The notes: generated by a model not told the origin, from the sequence alone. Positions 43,003 through 54,724 are shown, counted from the stretch's first letter. The stretch is DNA of 64,000 nucleotides from Aptenodytes patagonicus (GCF_965638725.1 NW_027472026.1:186001-250000), one strand, 5' to 3'. Made by a program: numbers and translations.

Positions 43003-45323
43003 GTGAGCAGGGCGGCCGCCGACCCCCGCGGGCGAGCCGGGGCGGCCGGCTCAGGCCGACCCGCTCTGCGCAGCGTCGGTCAGGCCGGAGGTGGGGGGAC
43101 GGCTCGCCTCGGCCGCGAGGTGTCGTGTGCGTTTGGCCCCGCTGGGCCCGCCTGCGGCCCCGCTGGGGACCGGTGGGGCGGGCTGGTGGCGCGGGGGGGT
43201 GCGGCAGGCTGGGGTCCCGTCGCGCCTGGCCGCTGGTCGGGGCCTCTGCTCCGCTGGGCGTGGGTGGGGTGACTGCGGGCCCTCCGTCGTCCGCGGGCGG
43301 CCTTTCCGCCTGTGCCGGCCTGTTTCCGGGGCCCGCGAGTAAGTGGCATCGCGGCTTTCCGCCCCCGGCGGCCGAGGCGCTGAAGGTCCCGCTGCTGCAG
43401 CGAATGGGGCTTCTGCCTCGCCTTAGCGGTGGCTTCCCGGCCGGGAAGGCGCCCCGTTTCCCCTCCGCGCCGCCGGCTGGGCTGTCCTGGGCGGCCACCC
43501 CGGCGGAGCTCGCCGGGGACTGGCTGAAGTGGGCTGGAGCCGGGGAGCCCCGGCGGCGGGTCCGGCTTATCCGTCGTAGGTCATGTGCTTTCCAGGTACC
43601 GTCGGTACCTACCATGTGCTTTATACCAGCACTGGTGCTGAGGAAATAGCTTTTCACTGTGCTAGGATACACACACGTTACTTTCTTTGAGCTTGTTTGC
43701 TGGTTTCAAAAACTCACTTGTTTAAAAAGATCTAGTTAGGTGCTAGGGCTTTTTTAAAAAGTATTTAGCAGAGACTTTTCTCTCCCAGAGCCTTGTAGCC
43801 TGAGGTTAAAATGTGAGCTGCTGGTCATCTTTCCTGACAAAATGGGTTAGGTGCCCAATGGGTGGTGGTTATTTTTATATTTCCTATTGTTTCTTTTATG
43901 CATTCATGAAAGGATCCCAACAGTATTGATTTTTATAAGAGTTCTTTGTGTTTTCGGGAACATTCTTTAGAGCTTTCCTGAATGGACTGCTAATGTTGTA
44001 AGAAAGCAGAACGCTCTCATTTCAGAGGCTTGTTTGTTTGCTTTGTGAGTTAGCCTTAAATAGAAGAAATTAAAGTACTTCACTGGGGCACTCTTCAGCC
44101 TTCCTTGGACCAGTCCTTTTATTTTTGGCTAACTATGGAACTGTGTAAAATGGAAATACAAAACCTCTTAGGTGTCAAGCCTCCAGGGAAGGTAGTCTGT
44201 AATATAACTGTGGATGCTGGGGAACTACAAAAGGGGGTGGGCCAGGCTCATGAACACCTGGTGATATTTGGAGGGAGCACATGGAGTACTGGGTTGGATA
44301 GACCATTGGTGTGACACAGCAGGATATTTCTTAGTGTGTTTGTGTTTTCTGCCTTTCCCCCCCATCATTGTTTTAGTAGAAAATACTGGATTTCTCTCAT
44401 TAATAGATCTAATTCTAAAGCGGCTCTATTTTTCTTTAAGGGTCTACCTTTGAACCCTGAAGGAGCTGTCTTTTACCGTATTCCTTTTTTGAATTCACAA
44501 ATATTGGTGCTCATAATTGGGAACAAATGCGAATAACTGTCACTTTGTTTCCCATCTCATCTTTGCTTAATTAGGACTTCATTAGGTTAGGAGGTTTGCC
44601 AGGTTAACGCTGGGAATGAGTGTTCAAGTCTCGAGCATGTGAGGTTAAATACAATTCCAAAGATGATCGAAACCAAAGGAATGTTATATTGCTTAGTATG
44701 TGTGAGGACATCAGATTCTGTTTTTCCTCAAAGCTAAGGTAGTGTCTGTCCTTTATTTCACAGCACACTGCTTCAGCCAGTTCATTTGCTGTCACTGTTC
44801 AGTATACACATATTTTAAAATGATAATGCATACATTTCAAAACCAAAATAATTAGCTAACTTTATAACAACCAGCCACTGCACAGTTTTGCTGCATGGGA
44901 ATGAAATGATGCGGTGGCTAGTCAAATAGAAGACTGTCAGAGTTGCAAGTCTGTTCACAGGAAATTATCAGGGCCTTACAACATAAACAGAAAAATAAAG
45001 ACCTTGCTTCAGAGTTTCTGTTTATCTATGTAGATCTATGTATCTAAAATATATCTATTTTATTATAAACAAATTCAATCAACATTGTAAAAGAAACTAT
45101 TGTGTTACTTTTCTACAAATCTGCCATTCAGATTGAGTATTAAGAGCTAAGCAGAGTACGGTAAGCATAAAGAGTTTGATTATTTTTGGTTGATTGACTT
45201 CAAACACCACGCATTCAAGCTTAAACCTGTTAGCTTACACTATCATGTTAAAATGGACATTCGCATTAGAGAGTTATACTCCTGTTCGAGATCAAGCATT
45301 GCATCGAGTCCAAGCGAGTCTTG

Positions 45324-47153
45324 ATCATAGAATGGTTTGGGTTGGAAGGGACCTTAAAGATCATCTAGTTCCAACCCCCCTGCCACAGGCAGGGACACCT
45401 TCCACTAGACCAGGTTGCTCAAAGCCCCATCCAACCTGGCCTTGAACACTTCCAGGGGTGGGGCATCCACAACTTCTCTGGGCAACCTGTGCCAGTGCCT
45501 CACTGCCCTCATAGTGAAGAAGTTCTTCCTTATATCTAATCTAAATCTACCCTCTTTCAGTTTAAAGCCGTTACCCCTTGTCCTATCACTACATGCCTTT
45601 GTAAAAAGTCCCTCTCCAGCTTTCTTGTAGGCCCCTTCAGGTACTGGAAGGCTGCTATAAGGTCTCCCCGGAGCCTTCTCTTCTCCAGGCTGAACAACCC
45701 CAACTCTCTCAGCCTGCCTTCACAGCAGAGGTGCTCCAGCCCTTTGATCATCTTTGTGGCCCTCCTCTGGACTGCTGGAACAGGCCCATGTCCTTCTTAT
45801 GTTGGGGGCCTCAAAGCTGAACGCAGTACTCCAGGTGGGGTCTCACAAGAGCAGAGTAGTGGGGGAGAATCACCTCTGTTGACCTCCTGGTCATGCTTCT
45901 TTTGATGCAGCCCAGGATACGGTTGGCTTTGTGGGCTGCGAGCGTACATTGCCAGCTCATGTTGAGCTTCTCATTGACCAACACCCCCAAGTCCTTCTCC
46001 TTGGGGTTGCTCGCAATCCATTCTCCACCCAGCCTGTATTTGTGCTTGGGATTGCCCCGACCCAGGTGCAGGACGTTGCACTTGGCCTTGTTGAACTTCG
46101 TGAGGTTTGCATGGGCCCACCTCTCAAGCCTGTCAAGGTTCCTCTGGATGGCATCCCTTCCCTCCAGCATGTCAACCACACCACACAGCTTGATGTCATT
46201 GGCAAACTTGCTGAGGGTGCTTTCAGTCCCACTGTCCATGTTGCCAACAAAGATCTTAACAGTGCTGGTCCCAATACCACCCCCTGAGGAATGCCACTCG
46301 TCACTGGTCTCCACTTGGACATTGAGCTGTTGACTGCAACTCCTTGAGTGTCACCATTCAGCCAATTCCTTATCCACCGAGTGGTCCATCCATCAAATCT
46401 GTGTCTCTCCAATTTAGAGACAGTGGCGGGACAATGTCAAATGCTTTGCACAAGTCCAGGTAGATGATGTCAGCTGCTCTTCCCTTATCCAGCAACGCTG
46501 TAACCCCATCGTAGAAGGCAACCAGATTTGTCAGGCAGGACTTGCCCTTGCTGAAGCCATGCTGGCTGTCACCAATCACCTCCTTATATTCCACGTGCCT
46601 TAGCATAGCTTCCAGGAGAATCTGCTCCATGATCAGAGAGGTGACACCGACTGGCCTGTAGTTCCCTGGGTCTTCCTTTTTTCCCTTTTTAAAAATGGGG
46701 GTTATGTTGCCCCTTTTCCAGTCAGTGGGAACTTCACTGGACTGCCACGACTTCTCAAATACGATGGATAGTGGCTTAGCAACCTCATCCGCCAGTTCCC
46801 TTAGGACCCGTGGATGGATCTCATCAGGTCCCATGGACTTGTGCACCTTCAGGTGCCTTAGATGGTCTCAAACCTGGTGTTCTCCCACAGCGGGCAGTTC
46901 TTCATTCTCCCAGTCTCTGCCTTTGTCTTCTGCAACTTGGGCAGTGTGGCTTGAGCACTTGCCGGTGAAGACTGAGGCAAAAAAGTTGTTGAGTATCTCA
47001 GCCTTCTCCATATATCCTGGGTAACCAGGTCTCTCCTTTCCTTTGGGAGAGGGCCCACATTTTCTCTTGTCTTCCTTTTTATCACCGACGTACCTATAGA
47101 AGCTTCCTTTGAAGGAAGGGATGTGCCCTTGACGTCCCTGGCCAGATTTAATT
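45324..47153 (-). mobile_element. Outer CR1 (copy e), 3' part, split by a nested CR1
   Basis: Minus-strand CR1 whose 3' end (tail 'atcatagaatggtttgggttggaaggg') lies on the left. ORF2 pieces with [11 protein letters not shown] (FADD altered to FAND), [20 protein letters not shown] and [20 protein letters not shown] are in several frames, with small deletions (for example the VPGK codons near 46636). By eye it differs from copies c and g at roughly one base in eight to ten. It continues at 48800. Confidence 0.92.
47148..47153. repeat. Target-site duplication TTAATT, left copy
   Basis: TTAATT at 47148-47153 is repeated at 48800-48805. Copy c shows the undisturbed site as 'gatttaattccatcagg' at about 41337-41353, so removing the insert restores a continuous CR1. 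Confidence 0.88.
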
Positions 47154-48799
47154 GTTCTCCAGGTACCCAGCCCCCTGAGCTGGAAGGCAGGATGGGGAGC
47201 AGAATGAAGCCTCCATAATCCAAGGGGAAATGGTTAGTGACCTGCTACACCACTGAGACACACACAAGTCTGTGGGGCCGGATGGGATCCACCCAAGGGT
47301 ACTGAGGGACTGGTGGAAGTGCTCACCAAGCCACTTTCCATCATTTATCAGCAGTCCTGCCTAACTGGAGAGGTTTCAGTTGACTGGAAGTTACCAAATG
47401 TGATGCCCATCTACAAGAAGGGCCAGAAGGAGGATCTGGGGAACTATAGGCCTGTCAGTCTGAGCATGGTGCTGGGGAAGGTTATGGAGCAGATCGTCTT
47501 GAGTGCCATCATGCGGCACGTACAGGACAACCAGGTGATCAGGCCCAGTCAGCATGGGTTTATGAAAGGCAGGTCCTGCTTAACTAACCTGATCTCCTTC
47601 TGTGACAAGGTGACCTGCTTAGTGGATGAGGGAAAGGCTGTGGATGTTGTCTACCTAGACTTTAGGAAAGCCTTTGACACCATTTCCCACAGCATTCTCC
47701 TGGAGAAGCTGGCTGCCCATGGCTTGGACAGGTGTACTCTTCGCTGGGTAAAAAAACTGGCTGGATGGCTGGGCCCAAAGTGTTGTGGTGAAAGGAGTTA
47801 AATCCAGTTGGCGGCTGGTCACAAGTGGTGATCCCCAGGGCTCAGTATTTCGGCCAGTTCTGTTTTAATATCTTTATCAATGATCTGGATGAGGGGATCG
47901 AGTGCACCCTCAGTAAGTTTGCAGATGACACCAAGTTGGGCGGGAGTGTTGATCTGCTTGAGGGTAGGAAGGCTCTACAGAGGGATCTGGACAGGCTGGA
48001 TCGATGAGCCGAGGCCAATTGTATGAGGTTCAGCAAGGCTCAGTGCCAGGTCCTGCATTTGGGTCACAACAACCCCATGCAGCGCTACAGGCTTGGGGAA
48101 GAGTGGCTGGAAAGCTGCCTGTCAGAAAAGGACCTGGGGGTGTTGGTTGACAGCCGGCTGAACGTGAGCCAGCAGTGTGCCCAGGCGGCCAAGAAGGCCA
48201 ATGGCATCCTGGCCTGTATCAGAAACAGTGTGGCCAGCAGGAGTAGGGAAGTGATCGTGCCCCTGTACTCGGCCCTGGTGAGGCCGCACCTTGAATACTG
48301 TGTTCAGTTTTGGGCCCCTCACTACAAGAAGGATGTTGAGGTGCTGGAGCGTGTCCAGAGAAGGGCAACGAGGCTGGTGAGGGGTCTGGAGAACAAGTCT
48401 TCTGAGGAGCGGCTGAGGGAACTGGGACTGTTCAGCCTGGAGAAAAGGAGGCTGAGGGGAGACCTCATTGCTCTCTACAACTACCTGAAAGGAGGTTGTA
48501 GCGAGGTGGGGGTCAGTCTCTTCTCCCTAGTAACAGGTGATAGGATGAGGGGAAATGGCCTCCAGTTGCGCGAGGGGAGGTTTAGATGGGATATTAGGAA
48601 AAATTTCTTCACCGAAAGGGTTGTCAAGCATTGGAACAGGCTGCCCAGGGAAGTGGTTGACTTGTCATCCCTGGAGGTATTTAAAAGACATGTGGATGTG
48701 GTGCTTAGGGACACGGTTTAGTGGTGGACTTGGCAGTGCTAGGTTAATGGTTGGACTTGATGATCTTAAAGGTCTTTTCCAACCTAAATGATTCTATGA
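47154..48799 (+). mobile_element. Inner CR1 (copy f), 1.65 kb, nested in copy e
   Basis: Plus-strand, 5'-truncated CR1 of the same subfamily as copy d. It begins in the RT N-terminal region and ends with 'cctaaatgattctatga'. Its reading frame is broken several times: frame changes near 47755 and 47860, and a UGA at 48006-48008 in place of the conserved Trp codon. [20 protein letters not shown] is intact. Its last 0.8 kb is much closer to copy d than its first 0.8 kb. Confidence 0.93.
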
Positions 48800-48845
48800 T
48801 TAATTCCATCAGGGCTTTAGCTTTCCTAACCTGATCCCCGGCTGC

Positions 48846-49987
48846 TCAGACAATTTCTCTGTATTCCTCCCAGGCTACCTGTCCTTGCTTCCACCCTCTG
48901 TAGGCTTCCTTTTTGTGTTTGAGTTTGTCCAGGAGCTCCTTGTTCATCCATGCAGGCCTCCTGGTGTTTTTGCCTGACTTCCTCTTTGTTGGGATGCATC
49001 GCTCCTGAGCTTGGAGGAGGTGATCCTTGAATATTACCCAGCTTTCTTGGGCCCCTCTTCCCTCCAGGGCTTTGTCCCATGGCACTCTACCAAGCAGATC
49101 CCTCAAGAGGCCAAAGTCTGCTCTCCTGAAGTCCAGGGTAGTGAGCTTGCTGTGTGCCCTCCACGGTGCCCTCAGGATCTTGAACTCCACCATTTCATGG
49201 TCACTGCAGCCCAGGCTGCCTTTGAGCTTCACATTCCCCACCAGCCCCTCCTTGTTGGTGAGAACAAGGTCCAGCATAGCACCTCTCCTTGTTGACCTCT
49301 CTACCACTTGGAGAAAGAGTTATCATCGGCGCATTCCAGGAACCTCCCAGATTGCTTATGTCCTGCCATGTTGTCCCTCCAACAGATGTTGGGGTGGTTG
49401 AAGTCCCCCATGAGGACCAGGGCTTGTGAGCGTGAGGCTGCTCCTATCTGTCTATAGAGGGCCTCATCCGCTCGGTCTTCCTGATCAGGTGGCCTGTAGC
49501 AGACCCCCACCGTAATGTCACCTGTCCCTGCCTTCCCTTTAATCCTGACCCATAAGCTCTTGGTTGGCTCCTCATCCATCCCCAGGCAGAGCTCCATGCA
49601 CTCCAGCTGGTCACTGGCATAGAGGGTGACACCCCCTCCTCGTCTCCCCTGCCTGTCCTTCCTAAAGCACCTGTATCCCTCCATCCCAACACTCCAATCA
49701 TAGGAGCCATCCCACCATGGCCCCGTGATGCCAATAAGGTCATAGCCCTCCAGGCGTGCGCATGTCTCTAGCTCCTCTTGTTTATTCCCCATGCTATGTG
49801 CATTTGCATAGAGGCATTGAAGTTGGGCCCCCGATGAAACTGTCTTACTGGCTGGAGTTCTTTTGTGCTGCTCTTCAGGTGCTCTCCTGCTGACCTGTGT
49901 TCCTCCTCCAGGCTCTGGGCATCTATTGCTGGCCCTGGCATCAAACTGGTAGGAGTGGGATGGATTGAGGTTCCCCTCCCCTGGCAT
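48846..49987 (-). pseudogene. CR1 ORF2 N-terminal (endonuclease) part of copy e, frameshifted
   Basis: The ATG at 49987-49985 follows the ORF1 stop by two bases. The first frame (to 49301) holds YANAHSMGNKQ, LVLMGDFNHPNICW and the other APE-endonuclease blocks. It runs into a stop after NSFSKW. The frame change there moves the rest ([15 protein letters not shown], the catalytic SDH) to a second frame that ends at UGA 48846-48848. The same frameshift and stop occur in copy g. Confidence 0.9.
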
Positions 49988-49989
49988 GT

Positions 49990-51083
49990 CTAGTTTAAAG
50001 CCCTCTTCACCAGCTTGGCAAGCCTATGACTGAAGATGCTCTTCCCCTTCTCTGACAGATGGACCCCGTCAGTCCCCGGTATACCAGGTTTCTCAAAGCA
50101 AGTCCCATGGTCTAAGTAGCCGATCCCCTGTCTGTGGCACCAGTCCTGTAACCATTTGTTGACTCGCCAGATTCGACTGGCACTTTCAAACCCCTTCCCT
50201 TTGACCGGCAGGATTGATGAAAAAACTGCCTGCGCTCCCGAGTCCCTTACCGCTGCTTCCAGGGCTGTGTAATCCTTCTTGATAGTCCTCAGACTGCTCC
50301 TGGCTGTGTCACTGGTGCCTACGTGAAACAACAGCAGTGGATAATAGTGGACTGTACGAGGCTTGGTAGCCTCTCGGTGACATCCCTGGTATGAGCCCCC
50401 AGTAAGCAGCACATCTCTCTAGAGAGTGCGTCAGGTCGGCAAATGGGTGCCTCCGTACCTCTCAGAAGAGAGTTGCCTACTACTACCACCCATTGCCTTT
50501 TCTTAGTTGCGCTGGTTGTTACACAGAGGGCAGATCGGGCTGCATTACTCAGCTCCAGCATCTCTCCTGGTGTGACAGGGCTTTCCTCTTCAGTCTGCAG
50601 AGTGGCGAAGCAGTTCTGCAAGGGCACCTCAGGCTTTGGGGGAAGTCTCTTCCTCCTGCTGGTCCTTGCCGTTGCAACCGTCCATTCTTCTGCATTATTG
50701 GCCCCCCTCCCTTCTGTGTGTGCCGGTGGGGGAGTTTTTGGCTGTTTGGCCATGGACTGTGGGTTCACTGCACACTGTGCTTGGAACCAGCTGTCTGACT
50801 CCTTCTCTGCCTCCCTGATGTTACACAGCCTTCTCACTGCCTCCTGCAGCTCAGCTACCCGCTGCAGGAGGTCTTCCACCTGGGCACATCTTTTGCAGGC
50901 AGGTCTGCCGCCTGTCCCTACCCCGGGAGAAAGGTCTAGGCACATCCTGCAGCCTGAGGTCTGTACTGCAGCCTCTCCCTTCAGCAGTTCTGTCTGTGTG
51001 GAGGCATTGGCCACTGCTGGGGTAGATGGTGCAGATCCCCCAGCCAGAGCCGTGGCCTTTGCTCTCAGATGAGTACCCACCAT
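49990..51083 (-). pseudogene. CR1 ORF1: zinc-knuckle/coiled-coil plus SGNH-esterase domain, frameshifted
   Basis: ORF1 is the RNA-binding/accessory protein of CR1. The N-terminal frame starts MVGTHLRAKATALAGG and has a CxxC pair cluster (CRMCLDLSPG to ACKRCAQ) followed by a heptad-like QVEDLLQRVAELQEAVRRL. An SGNH-hydrolase-like domain follows: block I VVVGNSLLRGTE with the Ser nucleophile, block III-like HVGTSDTAR, and the DGVHLSEKG block with Asp and His. A frameshift between 50319 and 50412 puts the second half in another frame, ending KRALN and stop at 49990. The esterase domain of CR1 ORF1 is known from published family work. Its role is uncertain. Confidence 0.88.
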
Positions 51084-51505
51084 TCTACCTTGAGGGTCAG
51101 GTAGGATGAGTGCCGTGGACCTGTGCAGATGGTCACAAAACGGTGTCCAGTTGCTGGGTTATGTGTACTTCAAGTCTCCCACTCAGCTAGTGGAATGCCC
51201 ATCCTTCGAAGAGGCGCCCTGCCACACAAACTGCCGTGCCCACGCCTTGTTTGCCCATCCTGTTCGTGGTGCTCCTGGTCGCTGGTGCTCCCTGGGGCTG
51301 CCTTCTGTGGAACTGGGGGGTGGCTGCCGTGACTCCTGTCCCCGCCCACGCCTCATTAGCCGCTCTCAAGCTGCTGGCTCCTGGTGGGTCTCTGCGCTCC
51401 CCTGGGGTTTCCCTGGCTCAGGAAACCCCCCTGTACACCGTGATCCCCTGCTCCGCTGCGGAATGCACCTGCACTGGAGCTGATTGCCTCTGCGAGTGGC
51501 CTGTG
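51084..51505 (-). promoter_or_regulatory. CR1 5' UTR / internal promoter region of copy e
   Basis: GC-rich sequence directly 5' of the ORF1 start, with several GGGG-rich and CCACCCC-like strings. Full-length CR1 elements carry their promoter here. No sharp motif can be assigned, and the outer border is approximate. Confidence 0.6.
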
Positions 51506-51509
51506 ATTA

Positions 51510-52430
51510 TTCTTGGGGCTAGGAGCAAGAGTCATACAGGCCCCAGGAACTTAAAATTTAGTTTCAGAGCTGGTGCTGCTGTAGTGGGTGGCTGTATCAG
51601 CAGCAGCAAGGAGGTAGCGATGGCCTCTAGATGAGTGCAAGAAATTGGCAGCAGCAGTCCCATGACTGAAAGAAGTGTGCAAGTACTGTGACAGGTACAG
51701 GAAGTGAGGAACAAGATGCATATTTTGAATATGCTGATGTTATTCAGCAGTGTTTGGCTACAGAAGAATTCAGAATAGTCAATGTAAACTGTGCCTCTGT
51801 TGGTACATCTGTCACTTCCAGCATGTTTTGACAAGAGGTAGTAGGTATCATGAGTGAAGAAGAAAATTCATGAGTGAATGAAGAAAATTAAAAGGATTAG
51901 TTAGACAAAAGATTGTGTTAGAATGCAAGCCATGAGATGGAAGGAAGTAGCTTTTTTTATTTCACTTGCTCCCAGACTAGGTGGTAAATGACATAGTGTA
52001 AGAGACAGCCTTCCAGGAACAAGAATTCCAGCTTGACTGAGTATTGCATGCTTTTATTCTGTATGGGCTTTTGTAGTATGACTGGAAGATGTTTATTTTA
52101 AACTTCAGGGCTGTTAAACATCTTAAATAGAGCATTCATTTTTGCCAGCTTCACACAATGAGTTAAAACACTTGTTTTTCAAGTAGGATCTTTCATAAAC
52201 TGTATGTTCTTTATGTGAGTTTAGTTCTCATCTTGCTGGAAATAAGGTGAATCTCACCATCCAATATCATGTGTTAATTCATCAGCATTTTTGCCACTAT
52301 GTGTTTTACCTTGCTGTGCTTGAAAACTGACACATGGTCGTAGTGTTAATGGCCCTTAAAATGAAGACCCAATTCAAGTGTCCCCACAAGCACCTTTTGC
52401 GTGATCCCTGGGTTCTTTCTTTCAAGTTCA
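51510..52430. other. AT-rich intronic DNA, nothing recognised
   Basis: No repeat signature, exon or RNA gene is recognised between the 5' end of CR1 copy e and the solo LTR. Confidence 0.5.
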
Positions 52431-52917
52431 TGTTGTGGTTTAACTGCAGTCGGCAACTGAGTACCACACAGCCGCTCACTCACTCCTTCCCCCCCCTCAA
52501 CCCCGATGGGATGGGGGAGAGAATTGGAAGAGCATAAGTGAGAAAAACTTGTGGGTTGAGATAAAAGCAGTTTAATAATTGAAATACAATGATAATAATA
52601 ATACACAAAGCAAGTGATGCACGGTGCAATTGCTCACCACCCGCTGACCAATGCCCAGCCAGTCCCCGAGCAGCGGCCCCCCCAGCCAGCTTTCCCCAGT
52701 TTATGTACTGAGCATGATGTCCATGGTATGGAATGTCCCTTTGGCCAGTTTGGCTGTGCCCCCCTCCCAGCTTCTTGTGCACGTCCAGCCTTCTCAGTTG
52801 GTAGAGCGGTGTGTTATCAACATTGTTCTCCTCCTGAATCCAAAACACAGCACTGTACCAGCTACTAGGAAGGAAATTATCCCTGGATAGGAAACTATCC
52901 CTGCTGAAACCAGGACA
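52431..52917 (+). mobile_element. Solo LTR of a bird endogenous retrovirus
   Basis: A 487-bp element starts TGTTGTGGTTTAACTGCAG and ends AACCAGGACA, that is, TG...CA termini. It has internal hallmarks 'cagccgctcactcactcc', 'gatgggggagagaat' and 'gtgggttgagataaaagcagtttaataattgaaat', which I recognise from common bird LTRs. Flanks gttca and attca are a possible 5-bp target duplication with one mismatch. No gag, pol or env sequence lies nearby, so it is a solo LTR left by LTR-LTR recombination. Confidence 0.82.
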
Positions 52918-54644
52918 ATTCAACACAGGTGCCTCTATCTGTTTTAAATGTCCTTTCCATGCTGGAAAGGAAATTGGCTGCTCTATGATGTGACCAGGAA
53001 ATTGGCCTAGAGAAAGTCCAGTACTTCTGCAGTCTTATCAGAACAGCTGCAACATTTACTTTGTTCTGGGACAATTTAAATCATGAAGGCTGGCTAGAAA
53101 AGCTTGAGAATTAAGGACAAAGTAACCTCAATTAAGAGGAACCCAGTTCTGGAATTTGGTAGACTTAGATTTTGCTTTCAGCTAACTTTCTGAAAATAGA
53201 TTCGCAGTACAGGCTCTGCTGTTGTGATGGAAACAGTTAAATGGGAAAAACAATTAAAATAGAAAGCAGAGGGCTTTTGTTTGTCAAAAGGAGTGCATCT
53301 TGTAAGGAGACTGAGTTGGGTCTTATGAATTATAAGTCAGAGTTCCAAAATGTTTGATGCTTTTCAAGTGTAGTGTATGCTTATCAGATGTCATAAATCT
53401 ACCTTACATTGAGCCCATCAGTAAACATTTATTGAATGCATCTTATAGGAAGGCCATGCAGTTTGATTAGAATATAAGATGGGAATCATCACTTCTTTAC
53501 CTAGCCTGTTCTTTTTCTAGTCCTCCTGCTACTGAGAAAAAGCATCCCTATTTCTTGTTTGAATTTTAGGTAGAATTAGACTTTATACTGAAGTAATTTT
53601 GCAACTATAATTTTAGTTGGTGTCAAATGCTATTGATTACAGTAACAGGTCTGTACTACTGTGTTTTGTTACCCAGAATACTACTGTTGTGGCACGCTGC
53701 ATTGCTGTCCTGGATTATCTCTATTGGCTATATCTGTTCTTTCACCGGCATATTTTTTGTCAACACTTGTTTTTGAATCCGTTATCCCCACACTGTTGCC
53801 ATAGGCCGTGCCCCTCAGCTTGCAATACAGGCAGATTTCCCATATGGCAAGCTCTCTTCCTCCTGATATCAGAGCTGTAACAATTTTTTTCCTCTCTGCA
53901 TGTGTGCCCAGTCAGTCAGCCTGAGCAGTATATGTGCATGTAAGATGAAGGTGTGCAATGCACAATACCTCCCATCCCTGTCCCACGTATTCCTTAAAAC
54001 CTGGACAAGCTCAGATGCATCTGATGCAGCATTCAGTGGTTTGGTTTACTTAAGGATAGGAGGAAGAGAAACAAGTTGCTGAGCTATTTCATGATACTAG
54101 CTCCCTACTGGGCCTACAGCTACCTCTCATGAAAAATCTATGGGATGTGCTGCTTTGTGTTGGTATCTCGTGTCCCCAGCATCCAAGTAATCATCAGCCA
54201 TGTGTGTATTTGTGGAAGGTGCCAGGCCATACAGAGGTAGGGCCAAGAACCTGGAGTGGCACTCTCAGCAGCCTTCTTTTTTTCCCAGCAGGATCCTAAG
54301 TGGCACTTAAACTGTGATCATGATGATAAAGTTTACCTTTTGGGGACCCATTCAGTAATTCCAAGGGGTCTTTTTCTTTATTTCATTTCATGGGGTATTT
54401 TTTTGTTTCTAATTTACAGCCACTCACTCATGACTGCCCAGTTGTCAGTGGGAGTATGTAGATTAATTCACGGAGCAAAGGAAGTACTCTCCCGTATCCC
54501 TGTGAGGGATGTAGTTAAGGAAAGGACTGCCATATGCTACTCCTGGTGCAAACTTTATCTTCCCAACAAATAAGAATTTCATCTGCTTCTCATCAGTAAC
54601 TGTGGGAATCAGTTAAAATGGTATTGTACTTCTAGGACAAACCT
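52918..54644. other. Unique intronic DNA between solo LTR and CR1 copy g
   Basis: Moderately AT-rich, with no recognised element. Open frames are short and unconvincing. Confidence 0.5.
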
Positions 54645-54724
54645 AGCAGCACAAAGGAACTCCAACCAGTAAGACAGCTTCATCGGAGGCCCAACTTCAA
54701 TGCCTCTATGCAAATGCACATAGC

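Larger units (their letters stand above)
42440..43610. promoter_or_regulatory. CpG island / presumed PUF60 promoter
   Basis: Very CpG-dense sequence with no TATA box. It contains GTCACGTGAC at 42842-42851, TCTCGCGAGA at 42862-42871, GCTCGCGAGA at 42896-42905, TCTCACGAGA at 42934-42943, and the YY1-type AAGATGGCGGC overlapping the ATG at 42976. This is a housekeeping promoter pattern. Divergent transcription is possible, but no minus-strand gene is recognised. Confidence 0.85.
48800..51505 (-). mobile_element. Outer CR1 (copy e), 5' part with ORF1 and 5' UTR
   Basis: From right to left on the minus strand this holds a GC-rich 5' UTR (about 51505-51084), ORF1, and the start of ORF2 through the endonuclease to the EN-RT linker at 48800. 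With the 3' part it totals about 4.5 kb, the size of a full-length CR1. Full-length copies are rare because most are 5'-truncated. It carries the UGA at 48846-48848. It is almost identical to copy g over their shared 1 kb. The 5' boundary is estimated from where CR1-like GC-rich sequence stops. Confidence 0.88.

Noticed and set aside
50443-51072. 209-codon plus-strand open frame
   Set aside because: It is antisense to CR1 ORF1 of copy e and has no independent support.
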